From JAHFUS01 sp035689115 (lineage in GTDB: Bacteria; Actinomycetota; Acidimicrobiia; Acidimicrobiales; GCA-2861595): 64,000 nucleotides of DNA. Position numbers and translations under genes: made by a program. Of the stretch, positions 41,195 through 49,998 are shown one piece after another; position 1 is the stretch's first letter; every line of letters starts with the position of its first letter. A model generated the notes under the pieces. That model saw only the letters and a list, made by a program, of their open reading frames with translations, was not told the DNA's origin and made no database searches. Location of the stretch: NCBI GenBank assembly GCA_035689115.1, contig DASSMA010000058.1, positions 3,875 to 67,874 of the forward strand, written 5' to 3'.

Positions 41195-41475
41195 TGCCGT
41201 TCTCGGACCACGAACGGTGCGCCGACGCCGTCGGCTGGCTCTACCAGTTCCTCGACGGCCAACTCGACGAGGTGCGCGCCACCGACATCCAGCGCCATCT
41301 CGACGAGTGCCTCCCCTGCCTGGAGGCGTTCGACTTCGAGGCCGAGCTGCGCCAGGTGGTCGCCCGCCGCTGCCGCGAGGGCGTCCCCGAGACCGTCCGC
41401 CTGCGCATCATCGGGGCCATCCAGGCCGAGTACCGCTCCGTAGACGGCATGGAGGGAATGTCTCCCTCCCACTGA
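41194..41475 (+). CDS. rsrA: zinc-binding anti-sigma factor, RsrA-type
   Basis: A 93-aa ZAS-type anti-sigma factor. Zn/thiol residues: Cys9 (HERC), His35 and the HLDECLPC pair (HxxxCxxC, Cys39 and Cys42). In RsrA/RshA, oxidation of these Cys expels zinc and frees SigR. ATG start in TGATG overlap with the sigma gene, which ensures equal translation. The C-terminal 20 residues are variable. Cognate pairing with the upstream sigma factor is strongly implied. Confidence 0.9.
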   Translation: MPFSDHERCADAVGWLYQFLDGQLDEVRATDIQRHLDECLPCLEAFDFEAELRQVVARRCREGVPETVRLRIIGAIQAEYRSVDGMEGMSPSH

Positions 41476-41488
41476 CTGTTGCGGATGG

Positions 41489-41683
41489 ATGATGGTGAGC
41501 GAACGTTCTGTCCAGGGAACGCCGTTTCGAGGCGCCGACCGGCCCTCGAAGTCGTTCGGCAAGGGTCGTGTCTGCAAGGAGCCCGGGTGCAAGACCCGGC
41601 TGTCCATGTACAACAGCGGCAAGTTCTGCTACGAGCACGAGCCGATGACCATCCCGCGCACCCGCGGCAAGAAGATCGCCTGA
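41489..41683 (+). CDS. small zinc-finger protein
   Basis: A 64-aa basic protein with CKEPGCKTRLSMYNSGKFCYEHE, a C-x4-C-x12-C-x2-H arrangement that should bind one zinc ion, and a Lys/Arg tail (RTRGKKIA). ATG at 41489 or the next codon. It lies 13 bp after the anti-sigma gene and is probably co-transcribed. No named family; it may be a nucleic-acid-binding or regulatory small protein of the redox operon (inference). Confidence 0.68.
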   Translation: MMVSERSVQGTPFRGADRPSKSFGKGRVCKEPGCKTRLSMYNSGKFCYEHEPMTIPRTRGKKIA

Positions 41684-41735
41684 CGGTGCGCCCCGGCGCC
41701 CGGGAGGCTGGCCCCGGGTGCCCTACGATCGGGAG

Positions 41736-41873
41736 ATGCACCTCATCGCCGCCGCCAAGGTGTGGCACTACTGGATCGGCATCTTCATCCTCATCCCGGC
41801 GCTGCTGGCCGTGGTCTTCACGATCGTGGGGTACGTGGTGAAGGTGTCGAGCAAGAAGTACCCGCGGGCCTGA
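41736..41873 (+). CDS. 45-aa single-TM membrane protein
   Basis: A short gene, ATG at 41736 with GGGAG just upstream, stop at 41871. The product is MHLIAAAKVWHYWIGIF... with one hydrophobic helix (about residues 12-36) and a basic C-terminus (VSSKKYPRA), so N-out/C-in is likely. The metalloprotease gene begins 2 bp after its stop, which supports real translation. Function unknown. Confidence 0.65.
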   Translation: MHLIAAAKVWHYWIGIFILIPALLAVVFTIVGYVVKVSSKKYPRA

Positions 41874-41875
41874 CG

Positions 41876-42952
41876 ATGCCGTCGGTCGAGGCGATCTCGT
41901 GGAGCCTGGCCGAGCGCGTCGCCGTCCGGGTGGCCGGCTACGAGCCGCTGGCCGACTCGTACCACTACGCCTCGCTGGCCCCCGACTTCGAGGAGCTCAC
42001 CGCCGAGGCCGAGGAGTTGGTCGAGGCGGCCACCGGCCTGCGCTCGGCCGCCGGCCCGGCCCGGGCCCGCGTCACCGACCGGGCGGGGTGGGTCCACGCC
42101 AACATCGCCTCGTTCCAGCGCCTGCTGCGGCCCCTCACCGACAAGGTGGGGGCTCGCCTCGAGTCGAGCCCGATGGCGCCGGTCAGCCGGGCCGTCACCG
42201 GCGCCCAGCTCGGCACCATGCTCGGCTGGATGGCCAGCCGGGTCCTCGGCCAGTACGACCTCCTGCTCATCGAGGAGGAGCGGCCCGAGGACCAGGACAT
42301 CGTCTACTACGTGGGGCCCAACATCATCGGCCTGGAGAAGCGCTTCGGCTTCCCGCCCCGCGAGTTCCGGCTGTGGCTGGCCCTCCACGAGGTCACCCAC
42401 CGGATGCAGTTCACCGGCGTGCCGTGGCTGCGGCCGCATTTCCTGTCCCTCGTGGAGGGGTGCCTGGAGGGTGTCGACCCCGACCCCAGGCGGCTCACCG
42501 AGGCGCTGCGCCGGGCGGTCGACGAGATGAAGGCGGGCCGTAACCCCCTCAACGACGGCGGCCTGGTGGCCCTGCTGGCCGGGCCGGAGCAGAAGGCGAT
42601 GCTCGACCGCGTGGGCGGGCTCATGAGCCTGCTGGAGGGCCACGGCGACGTCACGATGGACCGGGCCGGCGCCGGCCGCATCCCGAGCGCCCAGCGCTTC
42701 GGCGCCGTGCTGCGCCAGCGCCGGGCCGACGCCCGAGGGGCGTCCCGGCTGCTGCGGCAGCTCATCGGCCTCGAGGCCAAGCTGAAGCAGTACGAGCTGG
42801 GCGAGCGCTTCATCGAGACGGTGGAGGCACGCGGCGGCGACCTGCTCGACCACGTCTGGCGCGGTCCCGAGTGGCTGCCCGACCTGGCGGAGATCCGCGA
42901 GCCGCAGGCGTGGGTCGACCGGGTGCAGTCCGGAGCCGGCGCGGGGAGGTAG
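41876..42952 (+). CDS. DUF2342 zinc-dependent metalloprotease-like protein
   Basis: A 358-aa protein of the DUF2342 family (often labelled coenzyme F420 biosynthesis-associated or zinc-dependent metalloprotease), found mainly in actinobacteria. Domain features: WVHANIASFQRLLRPL, YVGPNIIGLEKRFGFPPREFRLWLALHEVTHRMQF with the HExxH zinc motif at His171-His175, and a helical C-terminal half ending KLKQYELGERF. The activity has not been settled in the family. ATG start 2 bp after the small membrane protein; the response regulator follows 4 bp later. Confidence 0.88.
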   Translation: MPSVEAISWSLAERVAVRVAGYEPLADSYHYASLAPDFEELTAEAEELVEAATGLRSAAGPARARVTDRAGWVHANIASFQRLLRPLTDKVGARLESSPMAPVSRAVTGAQLGTMLGWMASRVLGQYDLLLIEEERPEDQDIVYYVGPNIIGLEKRFGFPPREFRLWLALHEVTHRMQFTGVPWLRPHFLSLVEGCLEGVDPDPRRLTEALRRAVDEMKAGRNPLNDGGLVALLAGPEQKAMLDRVGGLMSLLEGHGDVTMDRAGAGRIPSAQRFGAVLRQRRADARGASRLLRQLIGLEAKLKQYELGERFIETVEARGGDLLDHVWRGPEWLPDLAEIREPQAWVDRVQSGAGAGR

Positions 42953-42956
42953 CGGC

Positions 42957-43706
42957 ATGGCGCTGGTCCTTGTCGTCGACGACGAGGCCGACATCCGGCG
43001 GCTGGTGCGCTTCACCCTGGAGCTCGACGGTCACACCGTCCTGGAGGCCCTCGACGGCGTCGACGCCCTGCGGGCCCTCGACGACGCCCGGCCCGACCTG
43101 ATCGTGCTCGACCTCACCATGCCCCGGCTCGACGGCTGGGACCTGCTGGTCCAGCTCAAGGCGAAGGGCGGCGACCGGGCCGCCGTGCCCGTGATCCTCC
43201 TCACCGCCCTGGAGGGCGACACCGAGCGCATCCGGGCCGGCATCGAGGGCGCCGTGCGGTACCTCACCAAACCGTTCGACGCCGACGGCCTGCGGGCGGA
43301 GGTGGCCCGGGCCCTGGCCGAGCCCGAGCGGGAGCAGCGGCGGCGGGCGGCCGGCGAGGCGCTGGAGCGGCTGGCCGCCCTCGAGCGGGGGGACACGCCC
43401 ACCACGGGCGGCGAGCGGCCGGCCCGGCCCCGCCTCAGCCGTCTCGGCCCGCCGGCCGAGCGGCCCACCCACCGCCCCGCGCCCCGGCTGGCCCGGGAGG
43501 CGGTGGCCGACCTGTCGCCCCGCCAGCGCGAGCTGCTGGAGGCGGTGGCGTCCACCCCCACGGTGCTGGAGGCGGCCGAGCAGCTCGGTGTCAGCCGCTC
43601 CAACGTCTACGCCAGCCTGCGGCGCATCGCCCGGCGGCTCCACGTGGCCTCGGTGCCCGACCTGGTCACGCTCGCCCGCGAGGGGGTCGGCGACGACGCC
43701 GCCTGA
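42957..43706 (+). CDS. response regulator with C-terminal HTH
   Basis: A 249-aa response regulator. The receiver has VVDDEADIRRLV, phosphoacceptor Asp52 in LIVLDLTMPRLDG, Thr in LLTALEG and Lys in YLTKPFDADG. A 50-residue Arg/Pro-rich linker follows. The C-terminal HTH (LSPRQRELLEAVASTPTVLEAAEQLGVSRSNVYASLRRIARRL) resembles LuxR-like or sigma-region-4-like DNA-binding domains. ATG start. No histidine kinase is adjacent. Its end overlaps or abuts the tilS start. Confidence 0.88.
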   Translation: MALVLVVDDEADIRRLVRFTLELDGHTVLEALDGVDALRALDDARPDLIVLDLTMPRLDGWDLLVQLKAKGGDRAAVPVILLTALEGDTERIRAGIEGAVRYLTKPFDADGLRAEVARALAEPEREQRRRAAGEALERLAALERGDTPTTGGERPARPRLSRLGPPAERPTHRPAPRLAREAVADLSPRQRELLEAVASTPTVLEAAEQLGVSRSNVYASLRRIARRLHVASVPDLVTLAREGVGDDAA

Positions 43707-43707
43707 G

Positions 43708-44571
43708 CTGCTGGCCCGGTGCACCTTCCCGGAGGCCGGCACCCCGCTCCACTGCGCGGTCTCGGGGGGAGCCGACTCGCTCGCCCTGCTCGTCCTGGCC
43801 GTGGCCGCCGGCTGCGAGGTCACCGCCCACCACGTGGACCACGGGCTGCGGCCCGGGTCGGCGGCCGAGGCGGGGGTGGTGGCGGCTGCCGCCGAGCGCT
43901 TCGGCGCCCGCTTCCAGGGCCACGTGGTGGCGCCGGGGCCGGGCCCCAACCTGGAGGCCCGGGCCCGGGCCGCCCGCCGGGCCGTCCTGCCCGCCGGGAC
44001 GGCGACCGGGCACACCGCCGACGACCAGGCCGAGACGATCCTGCTGAACCTGCTGCGGGGGGCGGGGCTCGACGGCCTGGCCGGCATGCGCCCCGGCCCG
44101 TCGAAGCCCATCCTGGCCCTCCGCCGGGCCGAGACCCGCGCCCTGTGCGCGTCGGCCGGCCTCGAGCCGGTGGACGACCCGTCCAACGGCGACCCCGCCC
44201 ACCGCCGCAACCGGGTGCGCCACGAGGTGCTGCCCCTCCTGGACGCGGTGGCGGGCCGGGACGTGGCCGCCGTCCTCGCCCGCCAGGCCGGCGTGCTGCG
44301 CGACGAGGCCGACCTCCTCGACGAGCTGGCGGCCGCCGTCGACCCGGCCGACGGGCGGGCGCTGGCCGCCCTGCCCCCGCCGCTGGCCCGCCGGGCCGTC
44401 CGCCGGCTGCTGGCCGGCGAGCACCCGCCGGACACGGCGTCGGTGGAGCGGGTGCTGGACGTGGCCCGCCACCAGGCGGCCGCCTGCCAGGTGGGCGGCG
44501 GGCGCACCGTTCGCCGCACCGCGGGCCGCCTCCGCATCGAGGGTGGGACAGGGGGCGGGGCCGGCGCGTAG
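43708..44571 (+). CDS. tilS: tRNA(Ile)-lysidine synthase
   Basis: A PP-loop ATPase of about 287 aa: CAVSGGADSLALLVLA (SGGxDS), HHVDHGLRPGS, GHTADDQAETILLNLLRGAGLDGLAGM, DPSNGDPAHRRNRVRHEVLPLL. TilS changes C34 of the AUA-reading tRNA-Ile to lysidine and is essential. It lacks the long C-terminal domain of E. coli TilS, as usual in actinobacteria. No ATG, GTG or TTG lies in frame between 43591 and the P-loop; I place the start at CTG 43708, just after the regulator's stop. An ATG at 43588 would overlap the regulator by 119 bp. Confidence 0.85.
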   Translation: MLARCTFPEAGTPLHCAVSGGADSLALLVLAVAAGCEVTAHHVDHGLRPGSAAEAGVVAAAAERFGARFQGHVVAPGPGPNLEARARAARRAVLPAGTATGHTADDQAETILLNLLRGAGLDGLAGMRPGPSKPILALRRAETRALCASAGLEPVDDPSNGDPAHRRNRVRHEVLPLLDAVAGRDVAAVLARQAGVLRDEADLLDELAAAVDPADGRALAALPPPLARRAVRRLLAGEHPPDTASVERVLDVARHQAAACQVGGGRTVRRTAGRLRIEGGTGGGAGA

Positions 44572-44581
44572 GTTCGGGGCC

Positions 44582-45148
44582 GTGCACGAGCCCGGCGCCG
44601 ACCCGAACCTCGGCAAGGTGGTCGTCTCCGAGGCCGACCTCCAGCGCCGGATCGCCGAACTGGGCGAGCGGCTCACCGAGGACTACCTGGGCCGCGTGCC
44701 GCTCCTGGTCGGCGTGCTGAAGGGCGCCTTCGTGTTCATGGCCGACCTGGCCCGGGTCATCCGCCTGCCCCTCGAGTTCGACTTCATGGCCGTGTCGTCC
44801 TACGGGAGCGCCACCAAGACCAGCGGCGTGGTCCGGATCGTGAAAGACCTCGACCTCGACCTCACCGGCCGCCACGTGCTGGTGGTGGAGGACATCGTCG
44901 ACTCCGGCCTCACCCTGTCCTACCTGCGGCGCAACCTGGCGGCCCGGGGGCCGGCCAGCCTCGAGGTGTGCGCCCTGCTGGTGAAGGAGGGGCTCCAGAA
45001 AGCCGACCTCAAGCTCCGCTACGTGGGCTTCACCATCCCCCCGGAGTTCGTCGTCGGCTACGGCCTCGACGCCGGGGAGCGCTATCGGAACCTTCCGTAC
45101 GTGTGCGGCTACGTGGGACCGATGGGTGTCGGTACCCTGAAAGGGTGA
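44582..45148 (+). CDS. hpt: hypoxanthine phosphoribosyltransferase
   Basis: A 188-aa purine salvage enzyme: VVVSEADLQRRIAELGERLTEDY, LLVGVLKGAFVFMADLARVI, the PRPP site VLVVEDIVDSGLTLSYL, and LPYVCGYVGPMG at the end. It makes IMP and GMP from hypoxanthine or guanine and PRPP. The GTG at 44582 fits family length; a longer frame from 44543 overlaps tilS. The tilS-hpt-ftsH order is widely conserved in bacteria. Confidence 0.94.
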   Translation: MHEPGADPNLGKVVVSEADLQRRIAELGERLTEDYLGRVPLLVGVLKGAFVFMADLARVIRLPLEFDFMAVSSYGSATKTSGVVRIVKDLDLDLTGRHVLVVEDIVDSGLTLSYLRRNLAARGPASLEVCALLVKEGLQKADLKLRYVGFTIPPEFVVGYGLDAGERYRNLPYVCGYVGPMGVGTLKG

Positions 45149-45200
45149 CCAGCCCGACCGTCCCGCTCAAGCCCGTCTCACAGGTGTCGAAGGGGCTGGC

Positions 45201-47171
45201 ATGAAGAAGCCGTTCCGGCACCCGCTGGTCTGGGTGGTCGTCGCCCTCGTCGCCCTGCTCGTCGCCGTCGCCCTGCTCACCGGCGGCAACCACCGCAAGA
45301 ACGTCCCGCTCAGCCGCTTCCAGGCCCTGGTGGCGGAGAACCGGGTGCGGTCGGCCGAGGTCGTGGGCCAGGACCGGGTGCGGGGCGTGCTGAAGGACGG
45401 CTCGAAGTACGAGACTCGCTTCCCGCCGGAGTACAGCGACGAGCTCACCGGCCAGCTGCTCAAGGCCAAGGTGAGCGTCGATTCGAGGGAGTCCGGCCAG
45501 AACGTCCTGATGGCGCTGCTCATCAACGTGCTGCCCATCGTGCTGCTGTTCGGCGGCTTCCTGTTCGTCATCAACGCCATGCAGGGCGGCGGGAGCCGGG
45601 TCATGCAGTTCGGCCGGGCCAAGCCCAAGGTCATGTCGAAGGACGAGCCCAAGGTCACCTTCACCGACGTGGCCGGGGCCGACGAGGCGGTGGCCGAGCT
45701 CCAGGAGATCAAGGAGTTCCTCGAGGCGCCGGCCAAGTTCCACGCCATCGGCGCCAAGATCCCCAAGGGCGTGCTGCTCTACGGGCCTCCCGGCACGGGC
45801 AAGACGCTGCTGGCCAAGGCGGTGGCCGGCGAGGCCGGCGTGCCGTTCTTCTCCATCTCCGGCTCCGACTTCGTGGAGATGTTCGTGGGCGTCGGCGCCA
45901 GCCGGGTGCGCGACCTGTTCGCCCAGGCCAAGGCGTCGCCGCCGGCCATCATCTTCATGGACGAGATCGACGCCGTCGGCCGCCACCGCGGCGCCGGCAT
46001 GGGCGGCGGCCACGACGAGCGGGAGCAGACCCTCAACCAGCTGCTCGTCGAGATGGACGGCTTCGACACCAAGGCCGGCGTCATCCTCATCGCCGCCACC
46101 AATCGCCCCGACATCCTCGACCCCGCCCTGCTGCGACCGGGCCGCTTCGACCGCCAGATCGTGGTCGACCGCCCCGACCTCCACGGCCGGGTGAAGATCC
46201 TCGAGGTCCACTCGAAGGGGAAGCCCCTCGACGACGCCATCGACCTGGAGGTGCTGGCCCGGCGCACGCCCGGCTTCACCGGCGCCGACCTGGCCAACCT
46301 GATGAACGAGGCCGCCCTGCTCTCGGCGCGCGCCGGCAGCAAGCGCATCGGCATGCAGGAGCTGGAGGCGGCCATCGACCGCGTCATCGGGGGCCCCGAG
46401 CGCAAGACCCGGGTGATGAGCGAGAAGGAGAGGCTGGTCATCGCCTACCACGAGGGCGGCCACGCCATCGTGGGCCACGTGCTCCCGCACGCCGACCCGG
46501 TGCACAAGGTGTCCATCGTGGCCCGGGGCCGGGCCCTCGGGTGGACCCTCTCGCTGCCCACCGAGGACAAGTACCTCGTCACCCGCTCCGAGCTGCGCGA
46601 CCAGCTGGCCGTCCTCATGGGCGGGCGCACGGCCGAGGAGCTGATCTTCTCCGAGATCACCACCGGCGCCGCCAACGACATCGAGAAGGCGTCGGAGATC
46701 GCCCGGGCCATGGTCACCCAGTACGGCATGAGCGACCTGCTCGGGCCCCTCCAGCTCGGGGAGAAGAACGGCGAGGTGTTCCTCGGGCGCGACCTCGGCC
46801 ACCAGGCCAACTACTCCGTCGAGGTCGCTTCCCACATCGACAGCGAGGTGCGCCGGCTCATCGACGGGGCCCACGACCAGGCGGTGCAGATCCTCACCGC
46901 CCACCGGGCCACCCTCGACCGGCTGGCGTCGGCCCTCCTCGACCAGGAGACGCTCGAGACCGGGCCCCTCATGGAGATCCTGGGCGACCTGCCGCCGTGG
47001 TCGGGGACCGCCCGGCCCTCGGCGCCGGCGCTGCCCACGCCGCACGTCCCCGCGCCCGTGCCCGTCGGTGCCCACGCGGTGGAGGCTCCCGTCGCCGGGC
47101 CGGCGCTCACCGCCGTCCGCAAGCTCCGCCGCAAGCTGCGGCGGGCGGGGAACCGCCCCGCGACCGCGTAG
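45201..47171 (+). CDS. ftsH: ATP-dependent zinc metalloprotease FtsH
   Basis: A 656-aa membrane AAA+ protease: TM helix 1 (WVVVALVALLVAVALL), an extracytoplasmic domain, TM helix 2 (LLINVLPIVLLFGGFLFVI), AAA module with Walker A GPPGTGKT, pore FVEMFVGVGASRVRDLF, Walker B IIFMDEIDAVG and arginine-finger region RPGRFDRQ. The protease zinc site is HEGGH (His417-His421), where most FtsH have HEAGH. The C-terminal 60 residues are Pro/Ala then Arg/Lys-rich. It degrades misfolded membrane proteins. ATG start. Confidence 0.97.
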   Translation: MKKPFRHPLVWVVVALVALLVAVALLTGGNHRKNVPLSRFQALVAENRVRSAEVVGQDRVRGVLKDGSKYETRFPPEYSDELTGQLLKAKVSVDSRESGQNVLMALLINVLPIVLLFGGFLFVINAMQGGGSRVMQFGRAKPKVMSKDEPKVTFTDVAGADEAVAELQEIKEFLEAPAKFHAIGAKIPKGVLLYGPPGTGKTLLAKAVAGEAGVPFFSISGSDFVEMFVGVGASRVRDLFAQAKASPPAIIFMDEIDAVGRHRGAGMGGGHDEREQTLNQLLVEMDGFDTKAGVILIAATNRPDILDPALLRPGRFDRQIVVDRPDLHGRVKILEVHSKGKPLDDAIDLEVLARRTPGFTGADLANLMNEAALLSARAGSKRIGMQELEAAIDRVIGGPERKTRVMSEKERLVIAYHEGGHAIVGHVLPHADPVHKVSIVARGRALGWTLSLPTEDKYLVTRSELRDQLAVLMGGRTAEELIFSEITTGAANDIEKASEIARAMVTQYGMSDLLGPLQLGEKNGEVFLGRDLGHQANYSVEVASHIDSEVRRLIDGAHDQAVQILTAHRATLDRLASALLDQETLETGPLMEILGDLPPWSGTARPSAPALPTPHVPAPVPVGAHAVEAPVAGPALTAVRKLRRKLRRAGNRPATA

Positions 47172-47207
47172 CTGGATGATTCGGCTCGGGTCTCCTGCCA
47201 TGGCCGC

Positions 47208-47792
47208 TTGGAGTTGAGCTCCGGCGGGGTTGATCTGCCCCGCATCGAGCGGGCGGTGCGGGAGATCCTGGAGGCCATCGGCGAGGACCCCGATCGCGAC
47301 GGCCTGCGCCGCACCCCGGCGCGGGTGGCCGCCCTCTACGCCGAGGTCTTCTCGGGCCTGGGAGCGCGCCCGGAGGACGCTCTGAGCGTCACCTTCGAGT
47401 CGGGTCACGACGAGATGGTGATGGTCAACGACATCCCGCTCTACGGCGTCTGCGAGCACCACCTCATCCCCTTCGTGGGGCGGGCCCACGTGGCCTACGT
47501 CCCCAACGAGGAGGGCCGCATCACCGGGCTCTCCAAGCTGGTCCGCCTCGTCCACGTCTACGCCCGCCGGCCCCAGGTGCAGGAGAACCTCACCGCCCAG
47601 ATCGCCGACGCCCTGATGGCGGTGCTGGCCCCGCGCGGCGTGCTCGTGTCCATCGAGGCCGAGCACCTGTGCATGTCGATGCGCGGGGTCCGTACGCCCG
47701 GCACCAAGACGGTCACCACGGTGGTGCGGGGCCTGTTCCGCACCGACCCGAGGACCCGTTCGGAGGCGATGGCGTTCATCCACGGGCGCTGA
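47208..47792 (+). CDS. folE: GTP cyclohydrolase I
   Basis: A 194-aa FolE: EILEAIGEDPDRDGLRRTPARVA, VNDIPLYGVCEHHLIPFVGRAHVAY with the zinc Cys-His, ITGLSKLVRLVHVYARRPQVQENLTAQIADAL, and EAEHLCMSMRGVRTPG with the third zinc Cys. It makes dihydroneopterin triphosphate, the first step of folate synthesis. The start is TTG at 47208, 36 bp after ftsH; a nearby ATG frame stops at once. Later folate genes lie 5 kb downstream, beyond three inserted genes. Confidence 0.95.
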   Translation: MELSSGGVDLPRIERAVREILEAIGEDPDRDGLRRTPARVAALYAEVFSGLGARPEDALSVTFESGHDEMVMVNDIPLYGVCEHHLIPFVGRAHVAYVPNEEGRITGLSKLVRLVHVYARRPQVQENLTAQIADALMAVLAPRGVLVSIEAEHLCMSMRGVRTPGTKTVTTVVRGLFRTDPRTRSEAMAFIHGR

Positions 47793-47879
47793 CCATTTCG
47801 GTATCTGCGGGGGGAGTGGCTGGTCTAGTCACCTGAGCGGCCGCTACGGAGGCGGCCCGCACGGGGGAGAGACCCAGCC

Positions 47880-49994
47880 ATGAACCAGGCGAGCAGGCCC
47901 GCCAACGACATCGAGCGCCACATCCAAGCGCGCTCCCGCTTTGCCTCGCTCCTCGTCCAGGAGCCCGAGTACTTCCAGAAGATCTTCCCGGTCAGCGGGA
48001 GCACCATCTTCGAGCAGCTCACCTGCGTGGGGCTCGAGCCCGACCAGCACGCGCTGTACGCCACCATTGCCGTGAAGCACACGACCGGCTACGGCGGCGA
48101 CCTGTGCACCCGCGCCGGCGGCCGCGAGTACGTCCGGTTCTTCGTCGACTGGAACGGCGACGGCGACTTCACCGACGCCGCCGAGGACCTGGGCGTGGCC
48201 AGCGTGGCCGTCCACGACATCCCCGGTCCCAAGCCGCTCGTGTACTCGGTGACCGTGCCCCTCACCCGCGAGCAGGGGCTGTGCTTCCTCGCCCGGCCGG
48301 TGAAGGTGCGGGCCGTCCTCATGTACAACGCCGTCCCGCCGGCCGGGGACCCCGACCCGTTCATCGTCTGGGGCGGGATCCTCGACGTCAACGTGCAGCC
48401 GCGGTCCGGGAGCCTGGTTCTCGGCGACCTGCTGGCGCACGCCCAGGTCAAGCTGGCGCCGGCCTTCGCCGAGCTGGTCGACACCAAGGCGCCGGTGGCG
48501 AAGTCCACGACGCTCACGCCCGCCCAGGTGGTGGCCCTCTACGCCGGCGACGAGACCATGCCCCTGCACCGGTCCCTCGGGCCGCAGCTGGCCACCATCG
48601 CCCAGGCCATGTCGGCCGACGCCGGCAAGGCGCAGCCGGCCGCCCTGGCGTCGTCGCTCCAGGCCGCCGTCGGCACCGAGGTGGCCGCCAAGCTCGACCT
48701 GTCCAACGTGATCGGCGCCTATCTCGACCTGGACGGCGACACCAGCTTCGAGGAACTGCACTGCGTGGGGCTGCACCCCGATCTCAGCGCGGTGGTCGGC
48801 GTCCTGGAGATCAAGCGGCCGGCCGGCTACTCGGGCGGCCCGTGCACCTCGGGCAGCCTGGAGTTCGTCAGCTTCTGGGCCGACTGGGACGACAGCGGGT
48901 CGTGGGACCAGTACCTCGGCACCGCCCAGGTCCGCGTCCACGACGAGCAGGTGCCGCCCGGGGGCATCCGCTACGCGGTGTTCCTGCCGGTGAACCTGGC
49001 CCCCCACCGGCGGCCTTGCGGCCAGTCGCACACCGCCCGCATCCGGGCCGTGCTGTCCTGGAACACCCCGCCCGCCTCCACCAACCCCTACGCCGTGCCC
49101 AGGTGGGGCAACCACGTCGAGGCCCTGGTCCAGCTCCCCGTGGGCGAGCCCGAGATCGGGCAGGTGCCGTTCATCAGCGTGGTGGGCGGCATGGCGGTGG
49201 CCGACATCGACGGCGCCGGCCTCGCCACCGGCACCGCCGTGATGGCCGGGTTCCACGCCTCGAACAGCCCGTTCGCCGGCATGGTGTCGATCGCCGGCCA
49301 CATCTCCAACCCGCCGGACCTGAGCGCCGGCCAGCCGGCGCTGACGTACGGCCTCAAGTTCCGCAAGGACGGCGACGTGGCGGTGCACGACATCGCCGAC
49401 TCCTTCCAGGTGACCCTGAGCCGCTACTCGGGCTCCGTGTGGACCCAGACCCAGCCGATGCAGATCGCCAACCCGGGCACCCACCGGTTCCCCTACCTGG
49501 AGGACCTCACGCCCAACGGCCCGGCGGGGGACATCACCTTCGTCGAGGGCTTCCTGCTGGGCAAGTGGAAGACCGGCGTCTTGGCCGATGGTCGCTACGA
49601 GGTGTGGATGGAGGCCGACATCGGGGGCTCGACGGTCGAGAGCAACCACGTGTGGGTCCAACTGGACAACACCGCCCCCAAGGCGGTGCTGGCCCTGAAC
49701 GGCGACCCGTTCACGCCCAAGGGCACCGACATCACCGGGACGTTCGAGGCCACCGACGACCACTTCGGGTCGTGGTCGCTCGGGGTCGTGCCCGGCGGCT
49801 ACCCGCACGCCCCGTCGCCGGCCGGCGACAGCGCCCCCAGGGCGGCGGGCACCCCGTTCACGCTGTCGACGAACCTGGCCACGCCGGGGGGCTACGTCCT
49901 CCACCTGCAGGTGACCGACCGCTCGATCGTGAACAGCGGCTCCATCGGCCTCACCACCCCTGCAGACGTGGGCTTCTGCGTCGAGAAGCCCTAG
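47880..49994 (+). CDS. uncharacterised 704-aa protein with two related beta-rich repeats
   Basis: No named family recognised. Two halves share a domain: repeat 1 (about 40-185) has FEQLTCVGLEPDQHALYATI, GGREYVRFFVDWNGDGDFTD and RAVLMYNAVPP; repeat 2 (about 285-425) has FEELHCVGLHPDLSAVVGVL, GSLEFVSFWADWDDSGSWDQ and RAVLSWNTPPA. The DWNxDGDF stretch recalls calcium-binding GEVED-type modules. A C-terminal Ig-like region (YEVWMEADIGGSTVESNHVWVQLDNTAP region) follows. There is no signal peptide, which is odd for such domains. ATG with GGGGGAGAG upstream. It splits folE from the other folate genes. Confidence 0.8.
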   Translation: MNQASRPANDIERHIQARSRFASLLVQEPEYFQKIFPVSGSTIFEQLTCVGLEPDQHALYATIAVKHTTGYGGDLCTRAGGREYVRFFVDWNGDGDFTDAAEDLGVASVAVHDIPGPKPLVYSVTVPLTREQGLCFLARPVKVRAVLMYNAVPPAGDPDPFIVWGGILDVNVQPRSGSLVLGDLLAHAQVKLAPAFAELVDTKAPVAKSTTLTPAQVVALYAGDETMPLHRSLGPQLATIAQAMSADAGKAQPAALASSLQAAVGTEVAAKLDLSNVIGAYLDLDGDTSFEELHCVGLHPDLSAVVGVLEIKRPAGYSGGPCTSGSLEFVSFWADWDDSGSWDQYLGTAQVRVHDEQVPPGGIRYAVFLPVNLAPHRRPCGQSHTARIRAVLSWNTPPASTNPYAVPRWGNHVEALVQLPVGEPEIGQVPFISVVGGMAVADIDGAGLATGTAVMAGFHASNSPFAGMVSIAGHISNPPDLSAGQPALTYGLKFRKDGDVAVHDIADSFQVTLSRYSGSVWTQTQPMQIANPGTHRFPYLEDLTPNGPAGDITFVEGFLLGKWKTGVLADGRYEVWMEADIGGSTVESNHVWVQLDNTAPKAVLALNGDPFTPKGTDITGTFEATDDHFGSWSLGVVPGGYPHAPSPAGDSAPRAAGTPFTLSTNLATPGGYVLHLQVTDRSIVNSGSIGLTTPADVGFCVEKP

Positions 49995-49998
49995 GGTT

